Origin: Proteiniphilum acetatigenes DSM 18083
GTDB lineage: Bacteria > Bacteroidota > Bacteroidia > Bacteroidales > Dysgonomonadaceae
Direction of reading: 5' to 3'
Assembly (NCBI RefSeq): GCF_000380985.1
Contig: NZ_KB905692.1
Location: 186,001-250,000 of the forward strand
DNA: 64,000 bases
Below are positions 35,731-43,639 of the stretch, in pieces. Numbering within the stretch: the first letter of the stretch is position 1; each line of letters opens with the position of its first letter. The position numbers were made by a program, and so were the translations under genes. Below the pieces are notes generated by a model, which searched no databases, was not told the origin of the DNA, and saw only the letters and a program-made list of their open reading frames with translations.

Positions 35731-37650
35731 TTATACCATTTTAATGAGTACGTCATCTTCGTCTACTGCAGCACCGTTGGCGAAGCAAATCTCCGTCACT
35801 TTACCGCTCTCTTCAGCAGCCACGGCATTATAAGTCTTCATCGACTCGATATAACCGATAATATCGCCTGCCTGCACAGTATCCCCTACCTTCACCGCAG
35901 TTTCCGAAGAATCTTTGGTAAGGAAGAATTTCCCTTCCAGCGGCGAAACCACCTCTTTTACCTGTCCATTAGAAGAGAGTGGTGTCGCATTTACTGCGGT
36001 TGGTTGCTTTACAGGAGCGGTTGACTGAACGGCGGGTTGCGGCAGAGACGTTCCATCCCCGTTTCCGGGATAGGATATATTCACTACATACTCTTCATTA
36101 TCAATATTGACGACCAGTGTTCTGGGTTGGAAACTATGGACATTGGTTGCCTCCGCTTTTGGAGGTACCGGAACTACCGATGCTTCTTTTTCTACTTTTT
36201 TATCAGCCAATTCGGCTTCGAAAGACTTCTTGGCATCACCCGACTTATAGGCTCTGTATTGTTCCGGATGCATGGCTAATTCGAACAACTCTTCGTCGTC
36301 CTGTCCAAAATCCCAATTATTTCCCTTCATCTCTGCACGGAACTCATCCAACTGATCAGGATAGAGTGCCTGCGGATCGCCGGTATAGAACTCACGCCCC
36401 TGCTGTTTCGCCATCTCCACTATTTCCGGAGCCAGCTCGCCGGGGAGTTTACCCGACTTCCCCAGGATCATGTCCCAGATATTATCAGCGATCATCGTCC
36501 AGCGGTCTTTGCCTTTTTCAAGCTGTAATACGTTCATCAGCGCCAGGTTCTTGACATACTGGCTGAACGGTGTGACAAGCGGTGGGTACCCTATCTTGGG
36601 CCATACATAAGTCACTTCATCAAACAGTTTGATTAACAAATCGTCCTGCGTGAGTTTCGGCTGTCCGTGCTTCTTCTTCCACTTGTTGAGGGAAGAAAGG
36701 TTATTCTCCAGATCGGCCATCAGGCTGCCCATCATACCGCCGGGTAATCCTGGCGCGATCAGCAGTGAATTATTCAACCGGTTTTTTGGGTTGATGTAAT
36801 AACCGAGAAAATCGTCAATATACTTCTGCGTGAGAGAACGCACTTTCATATAAGCTTTCATATTGATCTCCGGCACCTTGAAACCGGCGTCCTTAAGCAT
36901 AGCCTGTACTGCCAGCACGTCAGCATGTCCTGTCCCCCAGGCCAGCGGCTCCATACCCACATCAATATATTCCGCACCGGCATAGGCAGCTTCGAGGATG
37001 GAAGCCATCTGAAAACCGGGACCGGCATGGCCGTGGTACTGGATAGGAATATCAGGATGTCTCTCTTTGATTTTTTTGATGATCTTACCGATGCTTGCGG
37101 GACGCCCCACGCCAGCCATATCCTTGACACAGATCTCGTCGGCACCCATTCCTATCAGGGTATCAGCCAACTCAGTGTAATATTCTACCGTATGAATGGG
37201 CGATACCGTCAGGCTGAGCGCAGCCTGGGCAATCATCCCTGCCTCTTTGGCGAATTTAATGGAATTCTCTAAATTACGGGGATCATTCAGTCCGTCGAAT
37301 GAACGGGCAATATCGGTTCCCTGTTTCTTCTTCACCCGGAACATCAGCCTGCGCACATCAGCCGGTACCGGGCTCATACGTATTCCATTCAATCCCCGTT
37401 CCAGCATATGCGTTTGTATACCCGCATCATTAAAGGGCTGCGTCCATTCACGTACGGCTTTGTTAGGGTTCTCCCCGAACAGCAGGTTGATCTGCTCAAA
37501 GCCACCGCCGTTTGTCTCCACCCTGGCAAAACAACCCATATCAATAATTGCAGGAGCTACCTCCGTGAGCTGATCTACAGTGGGAACATATTTACCGGAC
37601 GATTGCCACATGTCCCTGTACATAAGACTGAATTTTATCTCTCTTCCCAT
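35731..37650 (-). CDS. oadA: Oxaloacetate decarboxylase alpha subunit fused to biotin carrier domain
   Basis: The 639-residue protein has an N-terminal carboxyltransferase TIM barrel (FSLMYRDMWQSSGKYVP; metal-binding region YHGHAGPGFQMAS), a conserved PYC_OADA domain (LPGGMMGSLMADL, GYPPLVTPFSQ), an Ala/Pro linker (about 490-560) and a biotinyl domain whose lysine lies in IESMKTYNAV (Lys605). Biotin consensus is usually EAMKM; here SMKT replaces it with the lysine kept. It transfers CO2 from oxaloacetate to biotin, then to the beta subunit. The operon order is oadG-oadA-oadB. Confidence 0.96.
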   Translation of the reverse strand: MGREIKFSLMYRDMWQSSGKYVPTVDQLTEVAPAIIDMGCFARVETNGGGFEQINLLFGENPNKAVREWTQPFNDAGIQTHMLERGLNGIRMSPVPADVRRLMFRVKKKQGTDIARSFDGLNDPRNLENSIKFAKEAGMIAQAALSLTVSPIHTVEYYTELADTLIGMGADEICVKDMAGVGRPASIGKIIKKIKERHPDIPIQYHGHAGPGFQMASILEAAYAGAEYIDVGMEPLAWGTGHADVLAVQAMLKDAGFKVPEINMKAYMKVRSLTQKYIDDFLGYYINPKNRLNNSLLIAPGLPGGMMGSLMADLENNLSSLNKWKKKHGQPKLTQDDLLIKLFDEVTYVWPKIGYPPLVTPFSQYVKNLALMNVLQLEKGKDRWTMIADNIWDMILGKSGKLPGELAPEIVEMAKQQGREFYTGDPQALYPDQLDEFRAEMKGNNWDFGQDDEELFELAMHPEQYRAYKSGDAKKSFEAELADKKVEKEASVVPVPPKAEATNVHSFQPRTLVVNIDNEEYVVNISYPGNGDGTSLPQPAVQSTAPVKQPTAVNATPLSSNGQVKEVVSPLEGKFFLTKDSSETAVKVGDTVQAGDIIGYIESMKTYNAVAAEESGKVTEICFANGAAVDEDDVLIKMV

Positions 37651-37671
37651 ATTAAAAATGTATTTTTTGAT

Positions 37672-37938
37672 TTATTTCTTCTCTATGGATTCCACATTGG
37701 CTTTTCCCTGTGTCACCACATCTACGGCTGCCACAATGGCTGCAAGTTTCTTAGAATGAACCCTCTTTCCTGCAATACCTCCGTTCCCGGCTTTACCTGC
37801 CGTCGGATCTGCCACCGGAATAAAACGATTGGTGAGACGAATCACTAAATTACCAATCACTACAACCAGCCAAAGAATAATAAAGACAGTAACCATTCCT
37901 ACCACCAATAGGCCTAATGCCGTATTCAGATTTTCCAT
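37672..37938 (-). CDS. oadG: Oxaloacetate decarboxylase gamma-chain-like protein
   Basis: The 88-residue protein has one N-terminal membrane helix (ALGLLVVGMVTVFIILWLVVVIGN) and a charged cytoplasmic tail, like OadG proteins that hold the alpha and beta subunits together. The tail (KLAAIVAAVDVVTQGKANVE) lacks the histidine-rich Zn site of enterobacterial OadG, as is common in Bacteroidota. It is first in the oad operon, 21 bases before oadA. Confidence 0.88.
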   Translation of the reverse strand: MENLNTALGLLVVGMVTVFIILWLVVVIGNLVIRLTNRFIPVADPTAGKAGNGGIAGKRVHSKKLAAIVAAVDVVTQGKANVESIEKK

Positions 37939-38032
37939 ATATACCTTTTTTTAACCCAAAAGATGACAACCTAACAAAATTAAATTGAAAGGATTAGGGC
38001 AGATTTAACACAAGAATGTAAATTTCGAATTC

Positions 38033-38040
38033 CAAAAATA
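38033..38040 (-). promoter_or_regulatory. Possible -7 element of oadGAB
   Basis: On the minus strand TATTTTTG fits TAnnTTTG about 95 bases before oadG. A TTTG box lies 23 bases upstream, a little further than usual. Confidence 0.4.
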
Positions 38041-38163
38041 CGAAAAATATCTGATTTATTGCACAAAAAACTACACTTTGCGCAATTTAAGGATTGTTTA
38101 ACGTGATTTTAATATCCTCAAGGAGCATACAACCCGGGGTATATGTATGCTACCAAACCGGAG

Positions 38164-38192
38164 ACATTGGCACATTGGTACATTGGCACATT
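38164..38192. repeat. Octamer array, unit ACATTGGC
   Basis: Three 8-base units (ACATTGGC, ACATTGGT, ACATTGGC) and a partial fourth lie in the spacer between the P-type ATPase stop and the oad promoter. Confidence 0.8.
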
Positions 38193-38196
38193 AATT

Positions 38197-40872
38197 TCAA
38201 TATTCGTCTTTACTGTGATTGAACTTCATCAGTTTCACCAGTTCTACCACAACAATAGGCACCAGAGAAAGAAGGCCTACATAAAGCCAGTGAGTGCCAT
38301 CCATCGCCGTTACACCAAAAATTTCCATTACGCCAGGTATCACCAGTACAGCAAATAGGAGTAGAGCCGACAAGAAGATTGCTCCTAGCAATGACTTGTT
38401 ACTGAATATACTTGTTTGGAAAGAAGAACGTCTGTTGGAATGCAGATTGCGTACATGTAACAATTGCGAAAAACCCAGTACGGCAAAAGCCATAGTCTGT
38501 CCTAAAGGTTGACCTCCATCCTTAAAGCCAATAATATAAGCAGCCAATGAGATCAGGCCGATAGTAGCTCCCTGGTAGCCTATTCTACGGATCATCCCTC
38601 TGGTAAAAAATCCCTGTTTGGGATCCCGCGGTTTACGGGTCATCACATCCTTATCGGCAGGATCCATACTCAATGCCAGCGCAGGGAGGCTGTCTGTAAC
38701 CAGATTAATCCATAATATAAGGATAGGAGTTAACGGATTGCCGATATTGGCAATAGAAGCGATAAAGATCAGTAATACCTCTCCCACATTGGCCGACAGC
38801 AAAAACTGTATAGCCTTTAGTATATTGTCATAAATACGGCGTCCCTCTTCCACAGCGCTTACGATGGTCGCAAAATTATCGTCCGTCAGGATCACATCGG
38901 ATGCTTCCTTGGCTACTTCTGTACCCACCACTCCCATCGATACACCGATATCGGCCTGTTTGAGTGCCGGCGCATCATTCACCCCGTCGCCAGTCATCGC
39001 CACGATATCATCATGAGATTGCCAGGCTTTCACTATCCTCACCTTGTGTTCAGGAGCTACACGTGCATATACCGAATAGGCCTTTACGTCTCGATAAAGC
39101 GTATCATCGTCCATCTCTTCCACATCGGTACCGGTAACAGCTTTATCCCCTTCATTGTAAATCCCTGTCTCACCGGCAATAGCGACTGCTGTCACCTTAT
39201 GGTCACCGGTGATCATCACGGGACGAATCCCGGCTGTCTTGCATTTTTTCACTGCTTCCACTACTTCGGGGCGGGCCGGATCAATCATACCGAGCAGCCC
39301 CACAAAGATGAGATCCTTCTCAATCGTTTCCGCATTCACCTCATCAGAGAGGGTTTCCATATCTTTGTATGCAACGGCCAGTACACGTAATGCCGACTGC
39401 GCCATCCGTTGATTTTCTTCTTTGATGGTCTCACTATCTTCTTCGGTAATGGGACGCACTTTTCCGTGGATAAGTATCTGCGAGGAAACCGCAAGTACCT
39501 CATCCAGTCCCCCTTTCAGGTTTACACGGAATTTCCCGTCCTCCATACGGTTGATGGTCGACATTCTTTTCCTTTCGGAGTCGAACGGCACTTCTTCCAC
39601 ACGGGGGAAGCGGCTGTCCAATTCATTTTTATCCATTTTCAATCCGAGAGCAGCAGCCACAATAGCAGTTTCCGTAGGATCTCCGGCAATCTCATGTTCT
39701 CCACCTGACAACATTTTAAGATGTGCATCGGTACAGAGCAAAGATGATTGCAGCAACATCTGCTCATCGCTATCAAGTTCTTCGGGAAGCGGTGGATTGC
39801 GGAAATCGATGCGGTTACCACCTGTCCATCCTTCCACGACGGTCATTTTATTCTGTGTAAGCGTACCTGTTTTATCGGAGCAGATCACCGTGACACTCCC
39901 CAATGTCTCTACTGAAGGCAATGTACGCACGATGGCGTTCAACTTCACCAGGCGCTGTACGCCAATAGCCAATACAATAGTGGAGACTATCTGCAATCCT
40001 TCAGGGATAGCCGCTACTGCCAGGCTGACAGCCATCATCAGCATCTCTAACCAGTGATTGCCGTACAAGACGCCTATAATAAATATAAAGACACAGATCC
40101 CCAGCGCTACATAACCCAACACTTTACCGAGTTGTCCGAGACGTTTACTCATCGGCGTTTCCGTATCCTGCGTATTTTGGAGCATATGGGCTATCTTGCC
40201 CACTTCGGTTTCCATTCCGGTACCGACCACCACTCCTTTACCACGTCCGTACGTTACAGTACTGGTAGAAAAAGCCATGTTATCCCGGTCACCCAAAGGA
40301 AGTTCTTTCGCCTCCAACACTTCCTCACTCTTCTCTACAGGTACCGACTCACCAGTGAGAGCCGATTCCTGTACTTTCATATTCACCGCCTCTATCAGAC
40401 GCAAATCGGCAGGGATAATATCGCCTGTATCCAACACCACTATATCGCCGGGCACAATTTCGGTGGATGTGATCTCTGTCACCTGTCCTTCCCGTAACAC
40501 TTTCGAATGAGGTGAACTCATCTTGTTCAACGCATCCAACGATGATTGTGCCTTTTTCTCCTGTACCGTACCGATCACCGCGTTAATCACCAATATCGCC
40601 AATATCACAAAAGCTTCTACCAATCCTTCGCCCTCCATGACGCCGATCACTCCCGACACGACGGCAGCGATAAGTAAAATAACTACCATGATGCTCTTGA
40701 ATTGTTCAAAGAACATCATCAGGAGTGTTTTCTGTTTTTGGGATTGGAGTTGATTGGGGCCATACCGGGTAAGCCGTTCTTTCACTTCATCTTCCGAAAG
40801 TCCTCTATCTGATGAAACTTTTAATTGTTGCAATATCTCTTCAACCGGTTGACTGTAATAGCGATCTTTCAT
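38197..40872 (-). CDS. Calcium-translocating P-type ATPase (P2 family)
   Basis: The 891-residue pump has an N-terminal cation-ATPase domain (PVEEILQQLKVSSDRGLSE), the actuator loop ALTGESVPVEK, the phosphorylation motif CSDKTGTLTQNKMT (Asp333), the nucleotide-binding region with KGGLDEVL, the hinge GDGVNDAPALKQADIG and six C-terminal membrane segments ending after LVPIVVVELVKLMKF. Membrane helix 4 carries AAIPEGL, the Ca2+-type PEGL motif. It expels Ca2+ (or Mn2+) from the cytoplasm. It is a single gene, start ATG at the top of the frame, with no obvious partner. Confidence 0.93.
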   Translation of the reverse strand: MKDRYYSQPVEEILQQLKVSSDRGLSEDEVKERLTRYGPNQLQSQKQKTLLMMFFEQFKSIMVVILLIAAVVSGVIGVMEGEGLVEAFVILAILVINAVIGTVQEKKAQSSLDALNKMSSPHSKVLREGQVTEITSTEIVPGDIVVLDTGDIIPADLRLIEAVNMKVQESALTGESVPVEKSEEVLEAKELPLGDRDNMAFSTSTVTYGRGKGVVVGTGMETEVGKIAHMLQNTQDTETPMSKRLGQLGKVLGYVALGICVFIFIIGVLYGNHWLEMLMMAVSLAVAAIPEGLQIVSTIVLAIGVQRLVKLNAIVRTLPSVETLGSVTVICSDKTGTLTQNKMTVVEGWTGGNRIDFRNPPLPEELDSDEQMLLQSSLLCTDAHLKMLSGGEHEIAGDPTETAIVAAALGLKMDKNELDSRFPRVEEVPFDSERKRMSTINRMEDGKFRVNLKGGLDEVLAVSSQILIHGKVRPITEEDSETIKEENQRMAQSALRVLAVAYKDMETLSDEVNAETIEKDLIFVGLLGMIDPARPEVVEAVKKCKTAGIRPVMITGDHKVTAVAIAGETGIYNEGDKAVTGTDVEEMDDDTLYRDVKAYSVYARVAPEHKVRIVKAWQSHDDIVAMTGDGVNDAPALKQADIGVSMGVVGTEVAKEASDVILTDDNFATIVSAVEEGRRIYDNILKAIQFLLSANVGEVLLIFIASIANIGNPLTPILILWINLVTDSLPALALSMDPADKDVMTRKPRDPKQGFFTRGMIRRIGYQGATIGLISLAAYIIGFKDGGQPLGQTMAFAVLGFSQLLHVRNLHSNRRSSFQTSIFSNKSLLGAIFLSALLLFAVLVIPGVMEIFGVTAMDGTHWLYVGLLSLVPIVVVELVKLMKFNHSKDEY

Positions 40873-41083
40873 TCTTTAATCTTTTAAATATAAACGTGCG
40901 TCTTCATGGCTGGAGTAAACCCTCCTGAAACATATGCAGAATAAACAAACGGTAGAAAAAAATGTTTATCCCTTCCCTACTCCTCTTTAGACAATTCACT
41001 CCACTATATGTTATATAACATAATTATGGAATCACTGTTTGTCATACGTTTTTTATATATTGCGGCGCTGTTTTGGATAGCAT

Positions 41084-41121
41084 GACTTTGCCGGTCTTTA
41101 TACCACGGCAAAGTCTTTTTT
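41084..41121 (+). terminator. Orphan rho-independent terminator upstream of fusA2-like gene
   Basis: GACTTTGCCG pairs perfectly with CGGCAAAGTC around a 12-base loop and is followed by TTTTTT. No plus-strand gene precedes it, since the upstream ATPase is on the minus strand. It may end a small RNA or act as an attenuator in a long leader of the downstream gene. Confidence 0.75.
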
Positions 41122-41140
41122 CATACAATTAAAAATTAGG

Positions 41141-41190
41141 ATCAAGAACTAAGACTATAGAAATTCAAGATTAAGATTCAATATTCAAGA
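41141..41190. repeat. Degenerate heptamer tract (AAGAACT and ATTCAAG families)
   Basis: The stretch contains AAGAACTAAGACT and then ATTCAAG, ATTAAG, ATTCAAT, ATTCAAG units. Both unit families are found in other spacers of the window. Confidence 0.6.
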
Positions 41191-41323
41191 TTTTCAAACT
41201 TCTTGACTTCTTTATTAATTAGTCTTATGGGCATATTAATAACATTATAATATTTTCTAATCATGAAACGAGCAAGAGAACTATTCTCACACGGACACAT
41301 GATTATTGCGAGTTCAAACAAAT

Positions 41324-41398
41324 TTAGATATTCACTCGCCATGGTATAGCTCAAGTAAACTTGGCTCTGCCCATTTGGCTTAACGCGAATATTCCATA
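41324..41398 (-). repeat. Dispersed dyad element, copy 1
   Basis: On the minus strand the core reads CAGAGCCAAGTTTACTTG, followed by AGCTATACCATGGCGAG and a TATCT end. The centre CAAGT-TT-ACTTG is an inverted repeat. The copy ends about 28 bases before the EF-G paralogue start. Two related copies lie at 47813-47868 and 59705-59781. Confidence 0.75.
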
Positions 41399-41426
41399 CA
41401 CATCAACAAAAAAAATAAAAAAGCGT

Positions 41427-43583
41427 ATGAAAGTTTACAAAACAAACGAAATCAGGAACATTGCCCTCATTGGCAATGCAGGCTCAGGTAAGACCACTCT
41501 CGCAGAAGCCATGCTTTTCGAGTGTGGTCTTATAAAACGACGCGGTACGGTAAACGGAAAAAATACCGTGAGTGACTACTTCCCTGTAGAAAAGGAATAT
41601 GGATATTCCGTCTTCTCCACTGTTTTTTCATACGAGTGGAAAGAGAAACTGATGAATTTTATCGATTGTCCAGGCTCGGATGATTTTGTGGGAGGAGTTG
41701 TTTCAGCCCTCAATGTTACGGATATGGCACTGATGCTGATCGATGCTGCCAACGGGATAGAAGTTGGCACCGTCAATCAGCTCCGCTATGTGGACGACCT
41801 GAATAAACCGCTCCTTTTCCTGATGAATCAGATGGACCATGAGAAAGCAGATTACGACAACACCCTTGCAAGCCTGAAAGAACAATATGGTAACAAAGTC
41901 GTACCGGTACAATATCCTATTGGCAGCGGCAGTTCTTTCGACGGGATCGTGGATGTATTGAAGCAAAAGCTGTATAAATGGAAACCGGGTGCTACAGCCC
42001 CCGACGTATTGGAAATCCCCGATAGTGAGAAGGAAAAAGCGGGAGAATATTATCAGACTTTGTTGGAAGCAGCAGCCGAAAATGATGAAGGTCTGATGGA
42101 AAAATATTTCGATCAGGGTTCCCTTACCGAAGAAGAGATGCGAGACGGTATCCACAAGGGAATGATCAGCCGCAGCCTCTTCCCGCTCTTCTGTGCGTCA
42201 GCAGAAAAAAATATGGCTGTGCACCGTATCATGAACTTCCTGAGTATGGTGGCGCCCTCTCCGCTTGATGTCCCTACCCCTCTTAACAGCGAAGGGGAAG
42301 AAGTGAAACCCGATGCATCAGCCCCCACAAGTTTGTTTTTCTTTAAAACAACGGTCGAGCCCCATATCGGGGAAGTTTCCTATTTTAAGGTAATGTCAGG
42401 CTCGGTGAAAGAAGGCGACGATCTCGTCAATGCTAACCGCGGTTCAAAAGAACGCCTCGTACAGCTTTATACCGTGGCCGGACAGATCCGCAACAAAGCG
42501 GAAGAGTTACAGGCTGGCAGTATCGGCGCAGCGGTAAAACTGAAAGACGTGCGTACAGGAAATACACTCAACTCAAAAGATACCGAGAACAAGTTTGACT
42601 TCATCCGTTATCCGGAACCCCGTTACCGCCGGGCGATCAAGGCTGTCAACGAGTCGAACTCCGAAAAGCTGAGCGAAGCCCTCACCCGCATGAAAGAGGA
42701 AGATCCCACTTGGTTGGTGGAAAACTCCAAGGAGCTGAAACAGACTATTGTCTCCGGACAAGGCGAATTCCACCTGAGAACATTGAAATGGCGGTTGGAA
42801 AACAACGATAAGATCGAGATTGAATTCCTGGAGCCCAAGATCCCTTACCGCGAAACCATTACGAAGTCGGCGCGTGCCGATTACCGCCACAAAAAACAGT
42901 CGGGAGGTGCCGGCCAGTTCGGTGAGGTGCATCTTATTGTAGAGCCTTATACCGAAGGGATGGCTGTGCCGGAAGTTTATCGTTTTAACGGGCAGGAATA
43001 CAAAGTACAGAACCGCGATACACAGGAGATCAACCTGGATTGGGGCGGCAAACTGGTATTTGTGAACAGTATCGTGGGTGGAGCCATTGACGCCCGCTTC
43101 CTGCCTGCTATCCTGAAAGGGATCATGGCCCGTATGGAGCAGGGGCCCCTTACCGGATCGTATGCCCGCGACGTACGCGTGATTGTGTACGACGGCAAGA
43201 TGCACCCTGTGGATTCCAATGAAATCTCTTTTATGCTCGCAGGACGCAATGCGTTCAGTACCGCCTTCAAAAATGCAGGGCCCAAGATCCTCGAACCTGT
43301 CTATGATGTAACGGTATCCGTACCGGGTGAATATATGGGCGATGTGATGAGTGACCTGCAGGGACGCCGTGCCATGATCATGGGTATGGAAAGTGAAAAA
43401 GGATTCGAAAAACTGAAGGCGAAAGTGCCCCTGAAAGAAATGAGTTCCTACTCCACATCGCTGAGTTCCATCTCCGGTGGAAGGGCTTCTTTTTCCATGA
43501 AATTCTCGAGCTATGAACTGGTTCCTTCCGATGTACAGGAAAAACTGTTGAAAGCGTATGAGGCACAGGAAAAGGAAGAGTAA
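41427..43583 (+). CDS. Elongation factor G paralogue with altered GTPase centre (EF-G2-like)
   Basis: The 718-residue protein has the EF-G domain order: G domain (P-loop GNAGSGKTT, residues 16-24), domain II (ALDGS-like VSYFKVMSGSVKEGDDL), domain IV (GAGQFGEVHLIVEP) and domain V (YMGDVMSDLQGRRAMIMGME). The G3 motif is DCPGSDDF (80-87) where EF-G has DTPGHVDF, so the catalytic His is replaced by Ser. G4 is NQMD instead of NKMD. A Bacteroides EF-G paralogue lacking GTPase activity and needed under carbon starvation has been described; this gene fits that group. I choose MKVYKTNEIRN as start. A terminator follows. Confidence 0.9.
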   Translation: MKVYKTNEIRNIALIGNAGSGKTTLAEAMLFECGLIKRRGTVNGKNTVSDYFPVEKEYGYSVFSTVFSYEWKEKLMNFIDCPGSDDFVGGVVSALNVTDMALMLIDAANGIEVGTVNQLRYVDDLNKPLLFLMNQMDHEKADYDNTLASLKEQYGNKVVPVQYPIGSGSSFDGIVDVLKQKLYKWKPGATAPDVLEIPDSEKEKAGEYYQTLLEAAAENDEGLMEKYFDQGSLTEEEMRDGIHKGMISRSLFPLFCASAEKNMAVHRIMNFLSMVAPSPLDVPTPLNSEGEEVKPDASAPTSLFFFKTTVEPHIGEVSYFKVMSGSVKEGDDLVNANRGSKERLVQLYTVAGQIRNKAEELQAGSIGAAVKLKDVRTGNTLNSKDTENKFDFIRYPEPRYRRAIKAVNESNSEKLSEALTRMKEEDPTWLVENSKELKQTIVSGQGEFHLRTLKWRLENNDKIEIEFLEPKIPYRETITKSARADYRHKKQSGGAGQFGEVHLIVEPYTEGMAVPEVYRFNGQEYKVQNRDTQEINLDWGGKLVFVNSIVGGAIDARFLPAILKGIMARMEQGPLTGSYARDVRVIVYDGKMHPVDSNEISFMLAGRNAFSTAFKNAGPKILEPVYDVTVSVPGEYMGDVMSDLQGRRAMIMGMESEKGFEKLKAKVPLKEMSSYSTSLSSISGGRASFSMKFSSYELVPSDVQEKLLKAYEAQEKEE

Positions 43584-43608
43584 CAATAACCACACACTAC
43601 TTCAACAT

Positions 43609-43634
43609 CAGGGGCGACCGTTTGGCCGCCCCTG
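43609..43634. terminator. Bidirectional terminator between EF-G paralogue and HTCS1
   Basis: CAGGGGCG pairs with CGCCCCTG around ACCGTTTGGC and is followed by TTTGATT on the plus strand. It separates two convergent genes. Confidence 0.8.
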
Positions 43635-43639
43635 TTTGA

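Larger units (their letters stand above)
40873..41426. other. Regulatory spacer upstream of the EF-G paralogue
   Basis: This long gap holds an orphan terminator, a decayed heptamer array and one copy of a dispersed dyad element, each listed separately. A short frame at 41264 (MKRARELFSHG ..., 28 codons) looks like a decayed relic rather than a gene. No other gene is seen. Confidence 0.6.

Noticed and set aside
39422-40057. A 211-codon plus-strand frame inside the P-type ATPase gene
   Set aside because: It is a low-complexity Ser/Thr-rich shadow; the minus-strand ATPase motifs are unambiguous.
40873-41426. An invertible promoter around the dyad element
   Set aside because: The dyad arms are imperfect and short, no recombinase gene is nearby, and no promoter elements lie between arms; a fixed regulatory or repeat element explains it better.
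42573-43595. A 340-codon open frame on the minus strand
   Set aside because: It is the antisense shadow of the EF-G paralogue and has no recognisable protein features.
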